Notes: generated from the sequence alone by a model not told the origin. Numbered from the stretch's first letter, positions 1-9,636 are shown. The stretch is 64,000 nucleotides of DNA from Brucella sp. BE17 (GCF_039545455.1 NZ_CP154467.1:1978501-2042500); one strand, 5' to 3'. Program-made: numbers and translations.

Positions 1-131
1 GCTTTGGGTAGGGCCTTCATGACAGCAAGCGATGTCGCATAATCCGGGTCGCCGCCCATGAAATAGGTGACGAGTGCTGGACGTCCTTCGGACTTGAGGT
101 GAGCGAATTTGGTGTCGATGCGTGTGGTCAT
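1..131 (-). CDS. trpA: Tryptophan synthase alpha subunit, N-terminal fragment cut by the window edge
   Basis: Only the first 43 codons are present, running off the left edge. The alpha subunit cleaves indole-3-glycerol phosphate and passes indole to TrpB. The visible N terminus ([20 protein letters not shown], then [10 protein letters not shown]) matches the first helix and strand of TrpA proteins of related bacteria. The catalytic Glu and Asp lie outside the window. The start ATG overlaps the stop of the upstream unknown gene by four bases (ATGA), which suggests translational coupling. Identity rests on this short N terminus and on the adjacent trpB and trpF. Confidence 0.88.
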   Translation of the reverse strand, partial: MTTRIDTKFAHLKSEGRPALVTYFMGGDPDYATSLAVMKALPK

Positions 132-598
132 ACTGTGCCTCGTGGCAAAATGCGCGAAAGATAATCGTCGCTGGACAAGCCGGACATTGCGGTCTCGATC
201 CATGCGCGCCGTTCAAAGTCGATGATTCCCAATTCCCACACACAAGCCATCAGCAGAGGCTGTGCAGGTACGAACTTTATTGTGTCGCCGAGTTCGGACT
301 GCCAGAGAATTCGGGTTGCAATACCGCCCTCCACCCACCAGTGCAGAAGCAGCCACAGGCTTTCTTCACCCTGGTGAAGGATGGCAAAGCCTGCGCCGAG
401 ATGCGGTGTCTGTTCGAGCTTGCCCGCAACCGCAGCGATTTGCCTGCGGGCAATGCCGACAGCGGCCTCGGCCAAGGGGTTGCCAGGATCGGCTTCAATG
501 ATGTTGAGCTTGATTGTCGCCGGACCACACTCCGTCAGCCCGTCGAACCATGCGGCGCGCGGCTTGTAAAACGAAGTGTTGGCAACGGTGTTGCTCAT
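128..598 (-). CDS. Conserved-looking hypothetical protein between trpB and trpA
   Basis: A 156-residue protein that I do not recognise. It starts at an ATG ([10 protein letters not shown]) seven bases after the trpB stop and ends in an ATGA overlap with trpA, so it is almost certainly co-transcribed and co-translated with the trp genes. It has no signal peptide or clear membrane segment. It is mixed alpha/beta in character, with a tryptophan-rich stretch ([10 protein letters not shown]) near the middle. Codon use looks like its neighbours, so it is probably a real gene and not a shadow. No function is proposed. A longer start at 658 would run into trpB and is less likely. Confidence 0.75.
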   Translation of the reverse strand: MSNTVANTSFYKPRAAWFDGLTECGPATIKLNIIEADPGNPLAEAAVGIARRQIAAVAGKLEQTPHLGAGFAILHQGEESLWLLLHWWVEGGIATRILWQSELGDTIKFVPAQPLLMACVWELGIIDFERRAWIETAMSGLSSDDYLSRILPRGTV

Positions 599-605
599 GA
601 AAAAC

Positions 606-1838
<1,233 letters not shown>

Positions 1839-1849
1839 TTATGGGCAAG

Positions 1850-2497
1850 CTATTGTCTGGTATCAGCGATAGCCTGGAAAAACTGTTCGATAAGACGCAC
1901 ATCCTTTTCACCGGGCGCGCGTTCCACTCCGGACGATATATCTATGCCCGGTGCCTGCGTCTTTTGCAGCGCCTCGGCGATATTGCCCGCATTCAAACCA
2001 CCGGAAAGCATGTAATCGACGCATTCGTCAAGCGTGTCGAGCAAGCTCCAGTCAAAGGAAACACCGTTGCCGCCGGGAAGTTCAGCGCCTTTCGGCGGCT
2101 TGGCGTCGAATAAAAAGCGGTCGGCAATGCCTTTGTAAGGTTCTATCGCCTGAAGGTCGGATGCCTCGCATATGGCAAAAGCCTTCATGACCGGTAAGCC
2201 ATAGCGGGCCTTGACGATACGCACGCGCTCCGGCGTTTCGTGTCCGTGCAGTTGCAGCATGTCGGGTCTAACAGAAGCGACGATTGTATCGAGTGTCGCA
2301 TCATCGGCATCGACGGTGACCGCGACGACCTTGGCCCGGTCTTCTGCAGCCTCTCGCAGGGCGACGGCTTCGGTGATCGTGAGATGACGAGGGCTTTTGG
2401 GAAAAAAGATCAAGCCGATACGTGTCGCGCCTGCGTCCAGCGCGGCGTTAACGGCATCGAGCGTTTTCAGCCCGCATATCTTGATATCCAGAACCAT
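1850..2497 (-). CDS. trpF: Phosphoribosylanthranilate isomerase
   Basis: This 215-residue TIM-barrel enzyme catalyses the Amadori rearrangement of N-(5-phosphoribosyl)anthranilate in tryptophan synthesis. The N terminus DIKICGLK carries the catalytic Cys at residue 8. LFDAKPPKG carries the catalytic Asp at residue 131. The C-terminal LSGGLNAGN and GIDISSGVE motifs form the phosphate-binding site. Length is normal. It is the first trp gene of this minus-strand group, 47 bp after the YdcF-like gene. Confidence 0.97.
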   Translation of the reverse strand: MVLDIKICGLKTLDAVNAALDAGATRIGLIFFPKSPRHLTITEAVALREAAEDRAKVVAVTVDADDATLDTIVASVRPDMLQLHGHETPERVRIVKARYGLPVMKAFAICEASDLQAIEPYKGIADRFLFDAKPPKGAELPGGNGVSFDWSLLDTLDECVDYMLSGGLNAGNIAEALQKTQAPGIDISSGVERAPGEKDVRLIEQFFQAIADTRQ

Positions 2498-2544
2498 GGC
2501 GTTTCAGTCGCACAAAACAACGCTCCACTCAAGCGATTCCCGGT

Positions 2545-3180
2545 TTAGCCGATCGCGTGGCCGGTAAATCCTTGCGCAATCAGGTAATCATACGCTTCCA
2601 TGACTTTTAGGGGAACCGCTTGCGGGATCTGATAGCCTTTTGCGGGATAATCCAGAATGCGTTCCAGATCGCCAGTCATTTCATGGATCAACATGTCCAG
2701 CGGAAAGTCTGCTGTTGGCTGATCCTCAAAAGGGGTCAAAGGCGCGGTCACACGTGCTTTAGCCTGCGGCCATTGCTTGGGGACGGTTGCTTGCACGCGG
2801 CGCTGGGTCTGCGGCTTGGTCACAAAAATCGGGCTGACCACTCCAGGCACCATCTTGCAAAGCGAAAAGCGGATATTTTCACCGATATTGGTGGCTTGCG
2901 TTTCCAGCACGATGGCCTTTTCCGGCACGCCACGGGCAATCGCTACTCTAGCAAAGGCTTCCGCCTCGCTTGAAGGATAGCGATTTTGGGTAAAGTTACC
3001 GCTCTTGCCGCTAAAGATCAGCCATGGTGCCAGACCTTCAAGATAAAGATCGGCAGCGCGTTCGGCTACACGCAGATCGTAACTGCCAAGCCCGACGATG
3101 ACGTCGCAGGCGGGAACAGGATCGTAAATGCAATGGTAGTCCCACAGCATTTGGGCGGCAGAAAGAATGGAGGGGTTCAT
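2545..3180 (-). CDS. YdcF-like (DUF218) family protein
   Basis: A 211-residue protein with the DUF218 fold: a first strand ACDVIVGLGS, a helix of repeated RVAERAADLY type, then LIFSGKSG followed by the conserved SSEAEAF motif, and later LETQATNTG-like residues (LETQATNIGENI). Some members of this family bind S-adenosylmethionine or act on envelope lipids, but the function is not settled. The ATG at 3180 overlaps the stop of the upstream metalloprotease gene (ATGA), so this start is preferred to the upstream one at 3264. No signal peptide is seen, so it is probably cytoplasmic. Confidence 0.8.
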   Translation of the reverse strand: MNPSILSAAQMLWDYHCIYDPVPACDVIVGLGSYDLRVAERAADLYLEGLAPWLIFSGKSGNFTQNRYPSSEAEAFARVAIARGVPEKAIVLETQATNIGENIRFSLCKMVPGVVSPIFVTKPQTQRRVQATVPKQWPQAKARVTAPLTPFEDQPTADFPLDMLIHEMTGDLERILDYPAKGYQIPQAVPLKVMEAYDYLIAQGFTGHAIG

Positions 3181-3938
3181 GTAAAATCTATAGCCTGTAA
3201 TGCGCTGCCATTGCGCTTCAGCCATGCTTTGCAGCGTTCGGTATCGGGGCAAAGTTTTTGGCAAAGTTTCCAGAATTCCGGCCCATGGTTCATCTCGATG
3301 AGATGCGCCACTTCATGGGCGACGAGATAATTGATGACGGGTGTCGGTGCCATGCCGATGCGCCATGAAAAGGAAAGCACGCCATCTGACGTGCATGATC
3401 CCCAGCGGCTCCTGGTGTCTTTGAAGCGGAGCGCCTTGGCCTTGCGTCCAACAGTGGCCGTGTGCCGTGCCACCATGGCTTCGATGTCGCGCTTGACCTC
3501 GCGCTTGAGGTAATCAGCAACCCGACGGGGCAGATGAGCGGGGTCGCCATGAACGAGCAAAATATGGCCATCCAGAACATCCACCGTGCCGCGTCCGCTC
3601 TGGTGCATGATCAGATGCGGGGTGCCGCGAATGGGGATTTTGACGCCTGCGCGCAGGCCCGGCTGGTCGGGCAGTTTTGCGATCCGGCTCTCGATCCATC
3701 CTTCATGCCGGTTGAGAAAGCTTTGCACCTCCCGCTCAGGCAATCCGGGTGGAATAGTGACACGCAAACCCTTGCCGCCCGCCTCGATACGCAGGGTCAG
3801 CCGTTTGGCGCGGGGATTCTCAAAAACACGCAATGGCAATTCACGCCCACCGACCGCGTGAATACGCTCGTTGCGGACGGTCGTCGCACCAGTGGAAGCC
3901 CCCTTGCCACTGAAATGTCGAAGAAATGAAAGGCCCAT
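3177..3938 (-). CDS. YgjP-type zinc metallopeptidase (M48/DUF45)
   Basis: A 253-residue protein, using the internal ATG at 3938; an upstream start at 3989 would add 17 residues. The C-terminal half has the YgjP/DUF45 signature: RSRWGSC followed by HEVAHLIEMNHGPEFW. The zinc ligands are two histidines in HEVAH and a third in the NHGPEFW segment, with the catalytic Glu between the first two. Family members are small SprT/YgjP-like proteases; substrates are unknown. The gene is coupled to the YdcF-like gene by a 4-bp overlap, so the two are likely made together. Confidence 0.85.
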   Translation of the reverse strand: MGLSFLRHFSGKGASTGATTVRNERIHAVGGRELPLRVFENPRAKRLTLRIEAGGKGLRVTIPPGLPEREVQSFLNRHEGWIESRIAKLPDQPGLRAGVKIPIRGTPHLIMHQSGRGTVDVLDGHILLVHGDPAHLPRRVADYLKREVKRDIEAMVARHTATVGRKAKALRFKDTRSRWGSCTSDGVLSFSWRIGMAPTPVINYLVAHEVAHLIEMNHGPEFWKLCQKLCPDTERCKAWLKRNGSALQAIDFT

Positions 3939-4002
3939 CACTAAAGAATAAGCGATTCGCGAAAAAAGCCAGAATAAATTTGGGCACAATGAAAAACGGC
4001 AT

Positions 4003-4031
4003 GAAAAACGGCGCGATCAATTCGCGCCGTT
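4003..4031 (-). terminator. Rho-independent terminator for the DUF2852 gene
   Basis: The arms AACGGCGCGA and TCGCGCCGTT form a perfect 10-bp stem with a 5-base loop. On the minus strand the stem is followed by TTTTTC, placed just after the DUF2852 stop at 4060. It separates that gene from the metallopeptidase-YdcF-trp group. Confidence 0.85.
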
Positions 4032-4059
4032 CCCAGAGTTTTCAGGCTGTTATTGGTGA

Positions 4060-4518
4060 TCAAAGATCGGTGATATCACTCTTGCCGGATCTGCTGCGCG
4101 TTGTGGTCGGCGCTTTGCGGCTATTGGCGCGGCGCTCGGACATGAAGCGGTCGAACTCTTCCTTATCGCGTGCACGGCGCAATTCGGCAGCATAGGCTTC
4201 AAACTCGGCACGCGCTTCCTCAAGCTTGCGGCGTTCTTCATTTAGACGCTCCAGCTCTTCGCGGCGCCAGTCATCGAAAGCGGCATTGCCGGTGCTGCCT
4301 GTAAAGCCGAAGCTCTCGCTTTTGCTGCAATTGCGGAAAGAACTGAACACGGAATCGGTCTTCTCGTTTACACTGCGTTTGAAATCACCGAGGCGGTCGC
4401 CCCAGATAATGTATGCCAGCATGGCGAGGCCGAGCGGCCAGAAAAAGATGAAACCCAGCACCATCAGCGCAATTGTCGCTGGCGTCCATGCGGGGCGGAT
4501 CAACGCGGAATTTGTCAT
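4060..4518 (-). CDS. DUF2852 family membrane-anchored protein
   Basis: This 152-residue protein has one or two tightly spaced N-terminal membrane segments (about residues 12-38, ATIALMVLGFIFFWPLGLAM). A long charged C-terminal part follows, with a predicted coiled coil rich in E, R and K (about residues 85-135, including RLNEERRKLEEARAEFEAY). The layout matches the alphaproteobacterial DUF2852 family, which has no known function. The C-terminal coiled coil would lie in the cytoplasm if the short loop between helices is periplasmic. It is probably a single-gene transcript, ending at the terminator at 4003-4031. Confidence 0.85.
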   Translation of the reverse strand: MTNSALIRPAWTPATIALMVLGFIFFWPLGLAMLAYIIWGDRLGDFKRSVNEKTDSVFSSFRNCSKSESFGFTGSTGNAAFDDWRREELERLNEERRKLEEARAEFEAYAAELRRARDKEEFDRFMSERRANSRKAPTTTRSRSGKSDITDL

Positions 4519-4643
4519 GGTCTGCTCCGTAAAATCAGGGCCGGTCGATAATCTCTCGGCTCGATTTTGACGTGGGGAAAGGATTGCGGCATTTCAAGAA
4601 CGTCGCCACCCGATTCTCCTCCGTTTACGGCTAAGCAATATGA

Positions 4644-5795
4644 TTAGCTGGAAATTTTCTTGCGAAAATGTTCGAGAAACGTGACGCCCAGCCCTGCAAG
4701 GAGCGCCCAAAAGGCTGAACCAACGCCGAAAAAGGCAATGCCTGAGGCGGTGACCCCAAAAGTGATGATCGCGGCAAGGCGCTCATTTTCATCCTTTAAG
4801 GCCAACGACATTGCGTTGATAAAAGGTCCGGTCAGCGCAAGCCCTGCCACCAGTGCGATAAGCGTCGCTGGCAGAACTGCAAAAATAGCCACCAGTGACG
4901 CGCCAAACAGTGCAAAGACAACATAGATCGCGGCATAGACCGGCCCGGTCAGCCAGCGCTTTTTTGGATTTGGATGGGCGTCGGGATTGGTGCAGAGCGC
5001 TGCCGATATTGCCGCGAGATTGGTGGTGGAAGCTCCGAAAGGTGCGGAAAGAACAGAGAATACTCCGGTCACACGCAGACACGCGCTGGTCGGCGGTTCA
5101 TAACCTGATGCGCGCAGCACTGCAAAGCCGGGGAGGTTCTGCGATGCCATCGTCACCAGATAAAGCGGTAGCGCCAGACCGATCATCGCACTCATGTGAA
5201 ATTCCGGCCAAACAAGGGTGAGTGTTGAGATTTCCGGTGTCGGAAGTGATGGCGAGCGGCCGGTTAACAGCGCGAAAACCATGCCGATCACCAGAACGGC
5301 AATGACGGCAATCGACGGATTGAACAGGCGGATTAGAAAAAATAATCCGACCATTGGCAGTATGAAGAGCGGGTCTATCGGTGCGGCTTTGGCGGCGGCA
5401 ATGACGAATCCGAGCAAAACGCCCGCCAGCATGCCCGATGCCACCGAGGCGGGTATGCGTGAGACGAGAACCGCAAGCTGTCGGATAAGGCCGGTTGCAA
5501 TCAGCGCCAGTGCGGTGACGATAAACGCGCCCACGGCCTCGGCCATGCTAAAGCCGCTGCTTGCACCGATCAGCGCCAGTCCCGGAGTGGACCAAGCCGC
5601 GATGATCGGCATTTTGTAGCGTATACTAAGCCATGCGGAAGCGCCTGCCACCGCGATGCAGATGGCGGTGACCCAGCTTGCTGTTTCGGCCTGCGTGGCA
5701 CCCAGTGCCTGTGCGGCTGCGATGATGAGCGCCAGCGTGCCACCAAAGCCGACAATTGCCGCGACTGTCGATGAAGCGAAAACCGAAAAGCGCAT
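4644..5795 (-). CDS. BenE-family benzoate/H+ symporter-like transporter
   Basis: This 383-residue polytopic inner-membrane protein has about 11-12 hydrophobic segments throughout, the length and layout of the BenE family (usually near 390 residues). Typical segments include GFGGTLALIIAAAQALGAT near the start, AWSTPGLALIGAS (about 68-80) and SAPFGASTTNLAAISAALC (about 250-268). Known members import benzoate with protons. No aromatic catabolic genes are nearby, so the substrate here is uncertain. Its start lies 8 bp from the stop of the upstream hydrolase gene, so the two are probably co-transcribed. Confidence 0.9.
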   Translation of the reverse strand: MRFSVFASSTVAAIVGFGGTLALIIAAAQALGATQAETASWVTAICIAVAGASAWLSIRYKMPIIAAWSTPGLALIGASSGFSMAEAVGAFIVTALALIATGLIRQLAVLVSRIPASVASGMLAGVLLGFVIAAAKAAPIDPLFILPMVGLFFLIRLFNPSIAVIAVLVIGMVFALLTGRSPSLPTPEISTLTLVWPEFHMSAMIGLALPLYLVTMASQNLPGFAVLRASGYEPPTSACLRVTGVFSVLSAPFGASTTNLAAISAALCTNPDAHPNPKKRWLTGPVYAAIYVVFALFGASLVAIFAVLPATLIALVAGLALTGPFINAMSLALKDENERLAAIITFGVTASGIAFFGVGSAFWALLAGLGVTFLEHFRKKISS

Positions 5796-5803
5796 GATCC
5801 GCT

Positions 5804-6583
5804 CTATGCTTTTGGGCTGATATGTTCGGCCAGCCCTGAGACCGTACGAATGAGAAGATCGAGATCCTGTGGGCGTGACAGCCGGTGATCGCCGTCACGC
5901 ACCAGCGTCAGCGTGACGTCATCAACCGGCAGATGCTCCATAAGCAGTGTGGCGTGTTTATAAGGAACATCCGCATCCTGCATGCCTTGCAGGATATGCA
6001 CCGGGCAGCCGGTTTCGATGATGCCTTTGAGCACCAGATTGTCCCGTCCGTCCTCGATCAATGCGCGGGTGTAAACATAAGGGTTGGGCGAATATTCTGA
6101 TGGTTCTTCAAAATAGCCTTGTTGTTCGAGATCGCGCTTTTGCGCTTCCGTAAGCGACGCCTCGACCAGCAGCGCCGTAAAATCGGGGGCGGGGGCGATC
6201 AGCACGATGCCAGCTGGTGATTTGCCCCGTTTTTGAAGTTCTTGCGCCATGCGAAGCGCAATCCAGCCGCCCATGGATGAGCCGACGAGGATTTGGGGGC
6301 CTTGAGCATAGTGGTTGTAGACGGCCAGGCTTTCGGCAAGCCAGCGCGAAATCGTACCGTGATTGAAATCACCACCTGATTCGCCGTGGCCGGAATAATC
6401 AAGACGCAATGCGCTGTGGCCGGTCTTTTGGGCCCAGTCATCAAGGACGACGGCTTTGGTGCCCAGCATGTCGGAACGATAACCACCAAGCCAGACAACG
6501 CCGGGAGTTTTGGCTCCTTTTGTAAGGCGAACAGCGATTTTTGTGCCGTCCACATCCAGAAACTCCGGTCCCGCCACGCTCAT
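5804..6583 (-). CDS. Alpha/beta hydrolase, ABHD10-like
   Basis: A 259-residue serine hydrolase. GSSMGG gives the nucleophile S103, MQDADVPY supplies the likely acid (D205) and DGDHRLSR gives the histidine (H233). The WLGGYRSDM loop near residue 31 forms the oxyanion region. Overall it resembles the ABHD10 group, whose members hydrolyse acyl-glucuronides and acyl-protein thioesters; activity here is inferred only. The start at 6583 is chosen because AAGGAG lies at the right distance upstream; the longer frame to 6700 lacks such a site. It precedes the BenE-like gene with an 8-bp gap. Confidence 0.88.
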   Translation of the reverse strand: MSVAGPEFLDVDGTKIAVRLTKGAKTPGVVWLGGYRSDMLGTKAVVLDDWAQKTGHSALRLDYSGHGESGGDFNHGTISRWLAESLAVYNHYAQGPQILVGSSMGGWIALRMAQELQKRGKSPAGIVLIAPAPDFTALLVEASLTEAQKRDLEQQGYFEEPSEYSPNPYVYTRALIEDGRDNLVLKGIIETGCPVHILQGMQDADVPYKHATLLMEHLPVDDVTLTLVRDGDHRLSRPQDLDLLIRTVSGLAEHISPKA

Positions 6584-6852
6584 ATCAGTCTCCTTGTTGC
6601 TATTCGCGTTTTGCCATGTCTTGGCGCGGGAGGAAAGCCACCGGACTGTGCTGACTTGAAATTCAAGGAAATGTGTCCGATATGTCGCTTGGTCCTTCAA
6701 ATTTTATCGTTTGAGGGGTGGGGGTGATTTTTCCAACCAAAGATGCTATTGACTTCGCCGCCTGCTTGACGACATTTCCCTGATTAACTGCGGTTTGATG
6801 GAAAGATGTCGTTAAAGGCGACAGAATTCACGCCGTATGAACGTCAACAATC

Positions 6853-6858
6853 AGGAGA
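6853..6858 (+). promoter_or_regulatory. Ribosome binding site that supports an ATT start for infC
   Basis: AGGAGA at 6853-6858 lies 8 bases before ATT at 6867. The only in-frame ATG (6837) is upstream of this site, has no Shine-Dalgarno sequence at a useful distance and would put the site inside the coding region. Confidence 0.75.
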
Positions 6859-6866
6859 TAACGACC

Positions 6867-7403
6867 ATTCGCCGACCGTTCAGAGCGACGCCGGTCCAGA
6901 AAGACGGACCGCGCTCCAATCGTGATATCCGGGTTCCCCGGGTTCAGCTTATCGATGCCGAAGGCCAGAATCATGGTGATATATCCATTCAGGATGCAAT
7001 CGCCATGGCTGAAGAAGCAGGGCTTGATCTCGTTGAGATCGTGCCGAATGCGGAACCTCCGGTCTGTAAAATCGTAGACCTCGGCAAGCTGAAATATCAG
7101 AATCAGAAAAAAGCCGCCGAGGCACGCAAGAAGCAGAAGACGGTTGAAATCAAGGAAATCAAGATGCGACCGAACATCGACACCCATGATTATGAGGTGA
7201 AGATGAAAGCAGCGCTGCGTTTCTTTGATGAAGGCGACAAGGTCAAGTTTACCTTGCGTTTCCGTGGTCGCGAAATGGCGCACCAGGAACTGGGGATGAA
7301 GCTTCTCCAGCGCGTGAAGGAAGAAACCGTCGAAATCGCCAAGGTGGAAGCCGAGCCCAAGCTCGAAGGCCGCCAGATGATGATGGTTCTCGCGCCACGC
7401 TGA
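6867..7403 (+). CDS. infC: Translation initiation factor IF-3, probable AUU start
   Basis: IF-3 binds the 30S subunit, prevents premature 50S joining and checks the start codon. From the ATT at 6867 the protein is 178 residues, the length I recall for Brucella IF-3. It begins IRRPF (Met when initiated), then [11 protein letters not shown], the IF-3 N-domain (about 20-85), the lysine-rich linker [16 protein letters not shown] and the C-domain with [16 protein letters not shown] non-AUG start is a hallmark of infC, where it permits self-regulation through IF-3 start-codon discrimination. The ATG at 6837 would add ten residues, [11 protein letters not shown] terminator follows, so rpmI-rplT form a separate unit. 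Confidence 0.95.
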   Translation: MRRPFRATPVQKDGPRSNRDIRVPRVQLIDAEGQNHGDISIQDAIAMAEEAGLDLVEIVPNAEPPVCKIVDLGKLKYQNQKKAAEARKKQKTVEIKEIKMRPNIDTHDYEVKMKAALRFFDEGDKVKFTLRFRGREMAHQELGMKLLQRVKEETVEIAKVEAEPKLEGRQMMMVLAPR

Positions 7404-7425
7404 TTCGCGCTTCCAATGCATTCCT

Positions 7426-7454
7426 GAAAACCGCCTCCGGGCGGTTTTCGTTTT
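7426..7454 (+). terminator. Rho-independent terminator after infC
   Basis: AAAACCGCC and GGCGGTTTT pair around a TCCG loop, followed by CGTTTT. It lies 23 bp after the infC stop. Confidence 0.88.
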
Positions 7455-7478
7455 GATGCGGCAAGTGCGATTCAACCG

Positions 7479-7507
7479 TTGCGTTTTACAGGGTTTGCGC
7501 TTATAAG
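7479..7507 (+). promoter_or_regulatory. Candidate sigma-70 promoter for rpmI-rplT
   Basis: TTGCGT at 7479-7484 and TATAAG at 7502-7507 are separated by exactly 17 bases. It lies after the infC terminator and about 170 bp before rpmI, leaving a leader that contains the stem-loop element at 7627-7662. It is predicted by consensus only. Confidence 0.5.
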
Positions 7508-7626
7508 CCGCCTCGAACCGACCGGCAGGGCATGCCGTGGCGGTTTCATATGCTTTTCGGGCTTGGTCAGTCCGAAAGTTAAATCAGTTCCTTCTCCGCA
7601 ATACGCGGCAGGGATGCCTAATCAAG

Positions 7627-7662
7627 AGGCGTCGAGTGCCGTAGGCACGAGGGGGAAGTAAA
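7627..7662 (+). repeat. Stem-loop element, copy 1, in the rpmI leader
   Basis: A conserved block reads AGGCGTCGA, then GTGCC-GTA-GGCAC as a 5-bp hairpin, then GAGGGGGAAGTAAA. Copies 2 and 3 lie at 8421-8457 and 8463-8496 before pheS. In this copy a separate Shine-Dalgarno AAGGAG follows at 7665-7670 before the rpmI ATG. The function is unknown; see findings. Confidence 0.7.
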
Positions 7663-7677
7663 ACAAGGAGTAGCAAA

Positions 7678-7878
7678 ATGCCCAAGATGAAGACCAAATC
7701 GGCCGCCAAGAAGCGGTTCAAGATCACCGGCACCGGCAAAATCAAGGCCGCAGCTGCTGGCAAACAGCATGGCATGATCAAGCGCTCGAACAAGTTCATT
7801 CGCGATGCTCGCGGCACCATGGTGCTATCCGACGCTGACGCGAAGATCGTAAAACAGTTCCTGCCGAACGGCCTCTGA
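7678..7878 (+). CDS. rpmI: 50S ribosomal protein L35
   Basis: This 66-residue basic protein has the L35 signature [20 protein letters not shown] at the N terminus and [19 protein letters not shown] in the middle. It is part of the large ribosomal subunit. AAGGAG lies 7 bases before the ATG. It is 26 bp upstream of rplT, with which it forms the usual L35-L20 pair. Its leader has a candidate promoter and the stem-loop element. Confidence 0.97.
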   Translation: MPKMKTKSAAKKRFKITGTGKIKAAAAGKQHGMIKRSNKFIRDARGTMVLSDADAKIVKQFLPNGL

Positions 7879-7904
7879 GCCGCGCCTTTTAAGGAGATCA
7901 TACC

Positions 7905-8309
7905 ATGGCACGTGTTAAACGCGGCGTTACGTCTCACGCCAAGCACAAGAAAGTTCTCGAACAGGCTGCCGGTTTCCGCGGTCGTCGTAAGAACACCATC
8001 CGTACAGCCAAGGCTGCTGTCGATCGTTCCAAGCAGTACGCTTATCGCGACCGCAAGAATCGTAAGCGCACGTTCCGCGCTCTGTGGATTCAGCGCATCA
8101 ATGCTGCCGTTCGCGAACAGGGCCTGACCTATGGCCGTTTCATCGACGGTCTGGCCAAGGCTGGTATCGAGATCGACCGCAAGGTTCTGTCCGACATCGC
8201 AATCCATGAGCCCGATGCGTTCGGTGCGCTGATTGCATCGGCAAAGAAGGCGCTCGAATATCTCAAGAACACCGAGACGCCGAACGCTTTTGAAGGCGCT
8301 GTTCGTTAA
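7905..8309 (+). CDS. rplT: 50S ribosomal protein L20
   Basis: This 134-residue protein starts [20 protein letters not shown] and has the L20 core [20 protein letters not shown] (about residues 45-64). L20 is a primary 23S rRNA binding protein needed early in 50S assembly. In several bacteria it represses its own operon by binding leader RNA that mimics its rRNA site. AAGGAG precedes the ATG. A strong terminator follows at 8346-8380. Confidence 0.97.
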   Translation: MARVKRGVTSHAKHKKVLEQAAGFRGRRKNTIRTAKAAVDRSKQYAYRDRKNRKRTFRALWIQRINAAVREQGLTYGRFIDGLAKAGIEIDRKVLSDIAIHEPDAFGALIASAKKALEYLKNTETPNAFEGAVR

Positions 8310-8345
8310 GCCAGCCCTTCCCGAAGTGATATCGTGAATTTTGGG

Positions 8346-8380
8346 AACCCGCGCTGGCTCGGCTGGCGCGGGTTTTCTTT
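8346..8380 (+). terminator. Rho-independent terminator after rplT
   Basis: AACCCGCGC pairs with GCGCGGGTT around an 11-base loop and is followed by TTCTTT. It ends the rpmI-rplT unit before the pheS leader. Confidence 0.88.
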
Positions 8381-8420
8381 CGGGCTACGCGATTGCGGGC
8401 GCGACAGGGATATAAACAAA

Positions 8421-8457
8421 AGGCGTCGAGTGCCGTAGGGCACGAGAGGGAAGTAAA
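8421..8457 (+). repeat. Stem-loop element, copy 2, in the pheS leader
   Basis: AGGCGTCGA, a GTGCC...GGCAC hairpin with one extra G in the loop, then GAGAGGGAAGTAAA. Nearly identical to copy 1 at 7627-7662. It is followed after five bases by copy 3. Confidence 0.7.
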
Positions 8458-8462
8458 TACAA

Positions 8463-8496
8463 GAGGCGTGGAGTGTCTTCAGACACGACAGGGAAG
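8463..8496 (+). repeat. Stem-loop element, copy 3, abutting the pheS start
   Basis: GAGGCGTGGA, then GTGTC-TTCA-GACAC, then GACAGGGAAG. Compared with copies 1 and 2 both arms of the stem have changed (GTGCC/GGCAC to GTGTC/GACAC), so pairing is kept. The GGGAAG at 8491-8496 sits 6 bases before the pheS ATG and may act as its ribosome binding site. Confidence 0.7.
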
Positions 8497-8502
8497 CAGA
8501 TA

Positions 8503-9612
8503 ATGAGCGATCTTGAACAACTCGAACGGACGATCCTTGGCGAAATTGCTACCGCTTCCGACGAGCAGGCGATAGAAGCGGTGCGCGTTTCAGCGCTCGG
8601 CAAGAAGGGTACGGTTTCCGAAAAACTGAAGACTCTGGGCGCGATGACGCCGGAAGAACGTCAGGTTCAGGGACCGGCGATCAACGGTTTGAAAAACCGC
8701 GTCACCGAAGCGCTGAACGAGCGCAAGAGCGAATTGCGCGAGCAGGCAGTTGTCGCACGCCTTGAGCGCGAGAAACTCGATGTAACACTTCCCGTTCGCG
8801 AAAGTGCTGCCTCACGTGGGCGTATTCACCCGATCAGTCAGGTCATTGACGAAATCACCGCGATTTTCGCCGATATGGGGTTTTCGATTGCCGAAGGCCC
8901 GGATATCGAAACAGATTACTATAATTTCACGGCACTTAACTTCCCCGAAGGCCATCCGGCCCGCGAGATGCACGACACCTTCTTCTTCAATGCGGATGAG
9001 CAGGGTGGGCGCAAGCTGTTGCGCACGCATACGTCGCCGGTGCAGGTGCATACGATGGAGAAGTTTGCCGCCATTCGTGACAAGGAAGGCCGCGACGAGC
9101 CGATCCGCATTGTTATTCCCGGCAAAACCTATCGTATGGATTCGGATGCCACCCATTCACCGATGTTCCATCAGGTCGAGGGGTTGGTTGTTGATAAGTC
9201 GGCTAACGTTGCCAATATGAAATGGGTGCTGGAAGAATTCTGCAAGGCGTTTTTCGAAGTTCCGTCGCTCACCATGCGCATGCGCCCGAGCTTCTTTCCC
9301 TTCACAGAGCCGTCTGTTGAAGTCGATATTCAGTGCGACCGTTCCGGCCCGCATGTGAAATTCGGTGAAGGCACCGATTGGCTGGAAATTCTCGGCTGCG
9401 GCATGGTGCACCCCAATGTGCTGCGCGCATCGGGCTATGACCCGGACGTCTATCAGGGTTTTGCCTGGGGCATGGGTATCGACCGTATTGCGATGCTGAA
9501 ATACGGAATGCCGGACCTGCGCGCTTTCTTCGACGCCGATGTGCGCTGGCTCAACCATTACGGGTTCCGCCCGCTTGATATTCCCACACTTTTCGGCGGC
9601 CTGAGCGCGTAA
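8503..9612 (+). CDS. pheS: Phenylalanyl-tRNA synthetase alpha subunit
   Basis: This 369-residue catalytic subunit charges tRNA-Phe in an alpha2-beta2 complex with PheT. An N-terminal coiled coil (about 1-90) is followed by the class II catalytic core. GRIHPISQV begins the core near residue 105, and [31 protein letters not shown] and the C-terminal [17 protein letters not shown] form the class II motifs. The ATG at 8503 gives the family's normal length; an in-frame GTG at 8473 falls inside the third stem-loop and is unlikely. It is 24 bp from pheT. Confidence 0.97.
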   Translation: MSDLEQLERTILGEIATASDEQAIEAVRVSALGKKGTVSEKLKTLGAMTPEERQVQGPAINGLKNRVTEALNERKSELREQAVVARLEREKLDVTLPVRESAASRGRIHPISQVIDEITAIFADMGFSIAEGPDIETDYYNFTALNFPEGHPAREMHDTFFFNADEQGGRKLLRTHTSPVQVHTMEKFAAIRDKEGRDEPIRIVIPGKTYRMDSDATHSPMFHQVEGLVVDKSANVANMKWVLEEFCKAFFEVPSLTMRMRPSFFPFTEPSVEVDIQCDRSGPHVKFGEGTDWLEILGCGMVHPNVLRASGYDPDVYQGFAWGMGIDRIAMLKYGMPDLRAFFDADVRWLNHYGFRPLDIPTLFGGLSA

Positions 9613-9636
9613 AGAGACGAGGCAAGGAACAAACAG

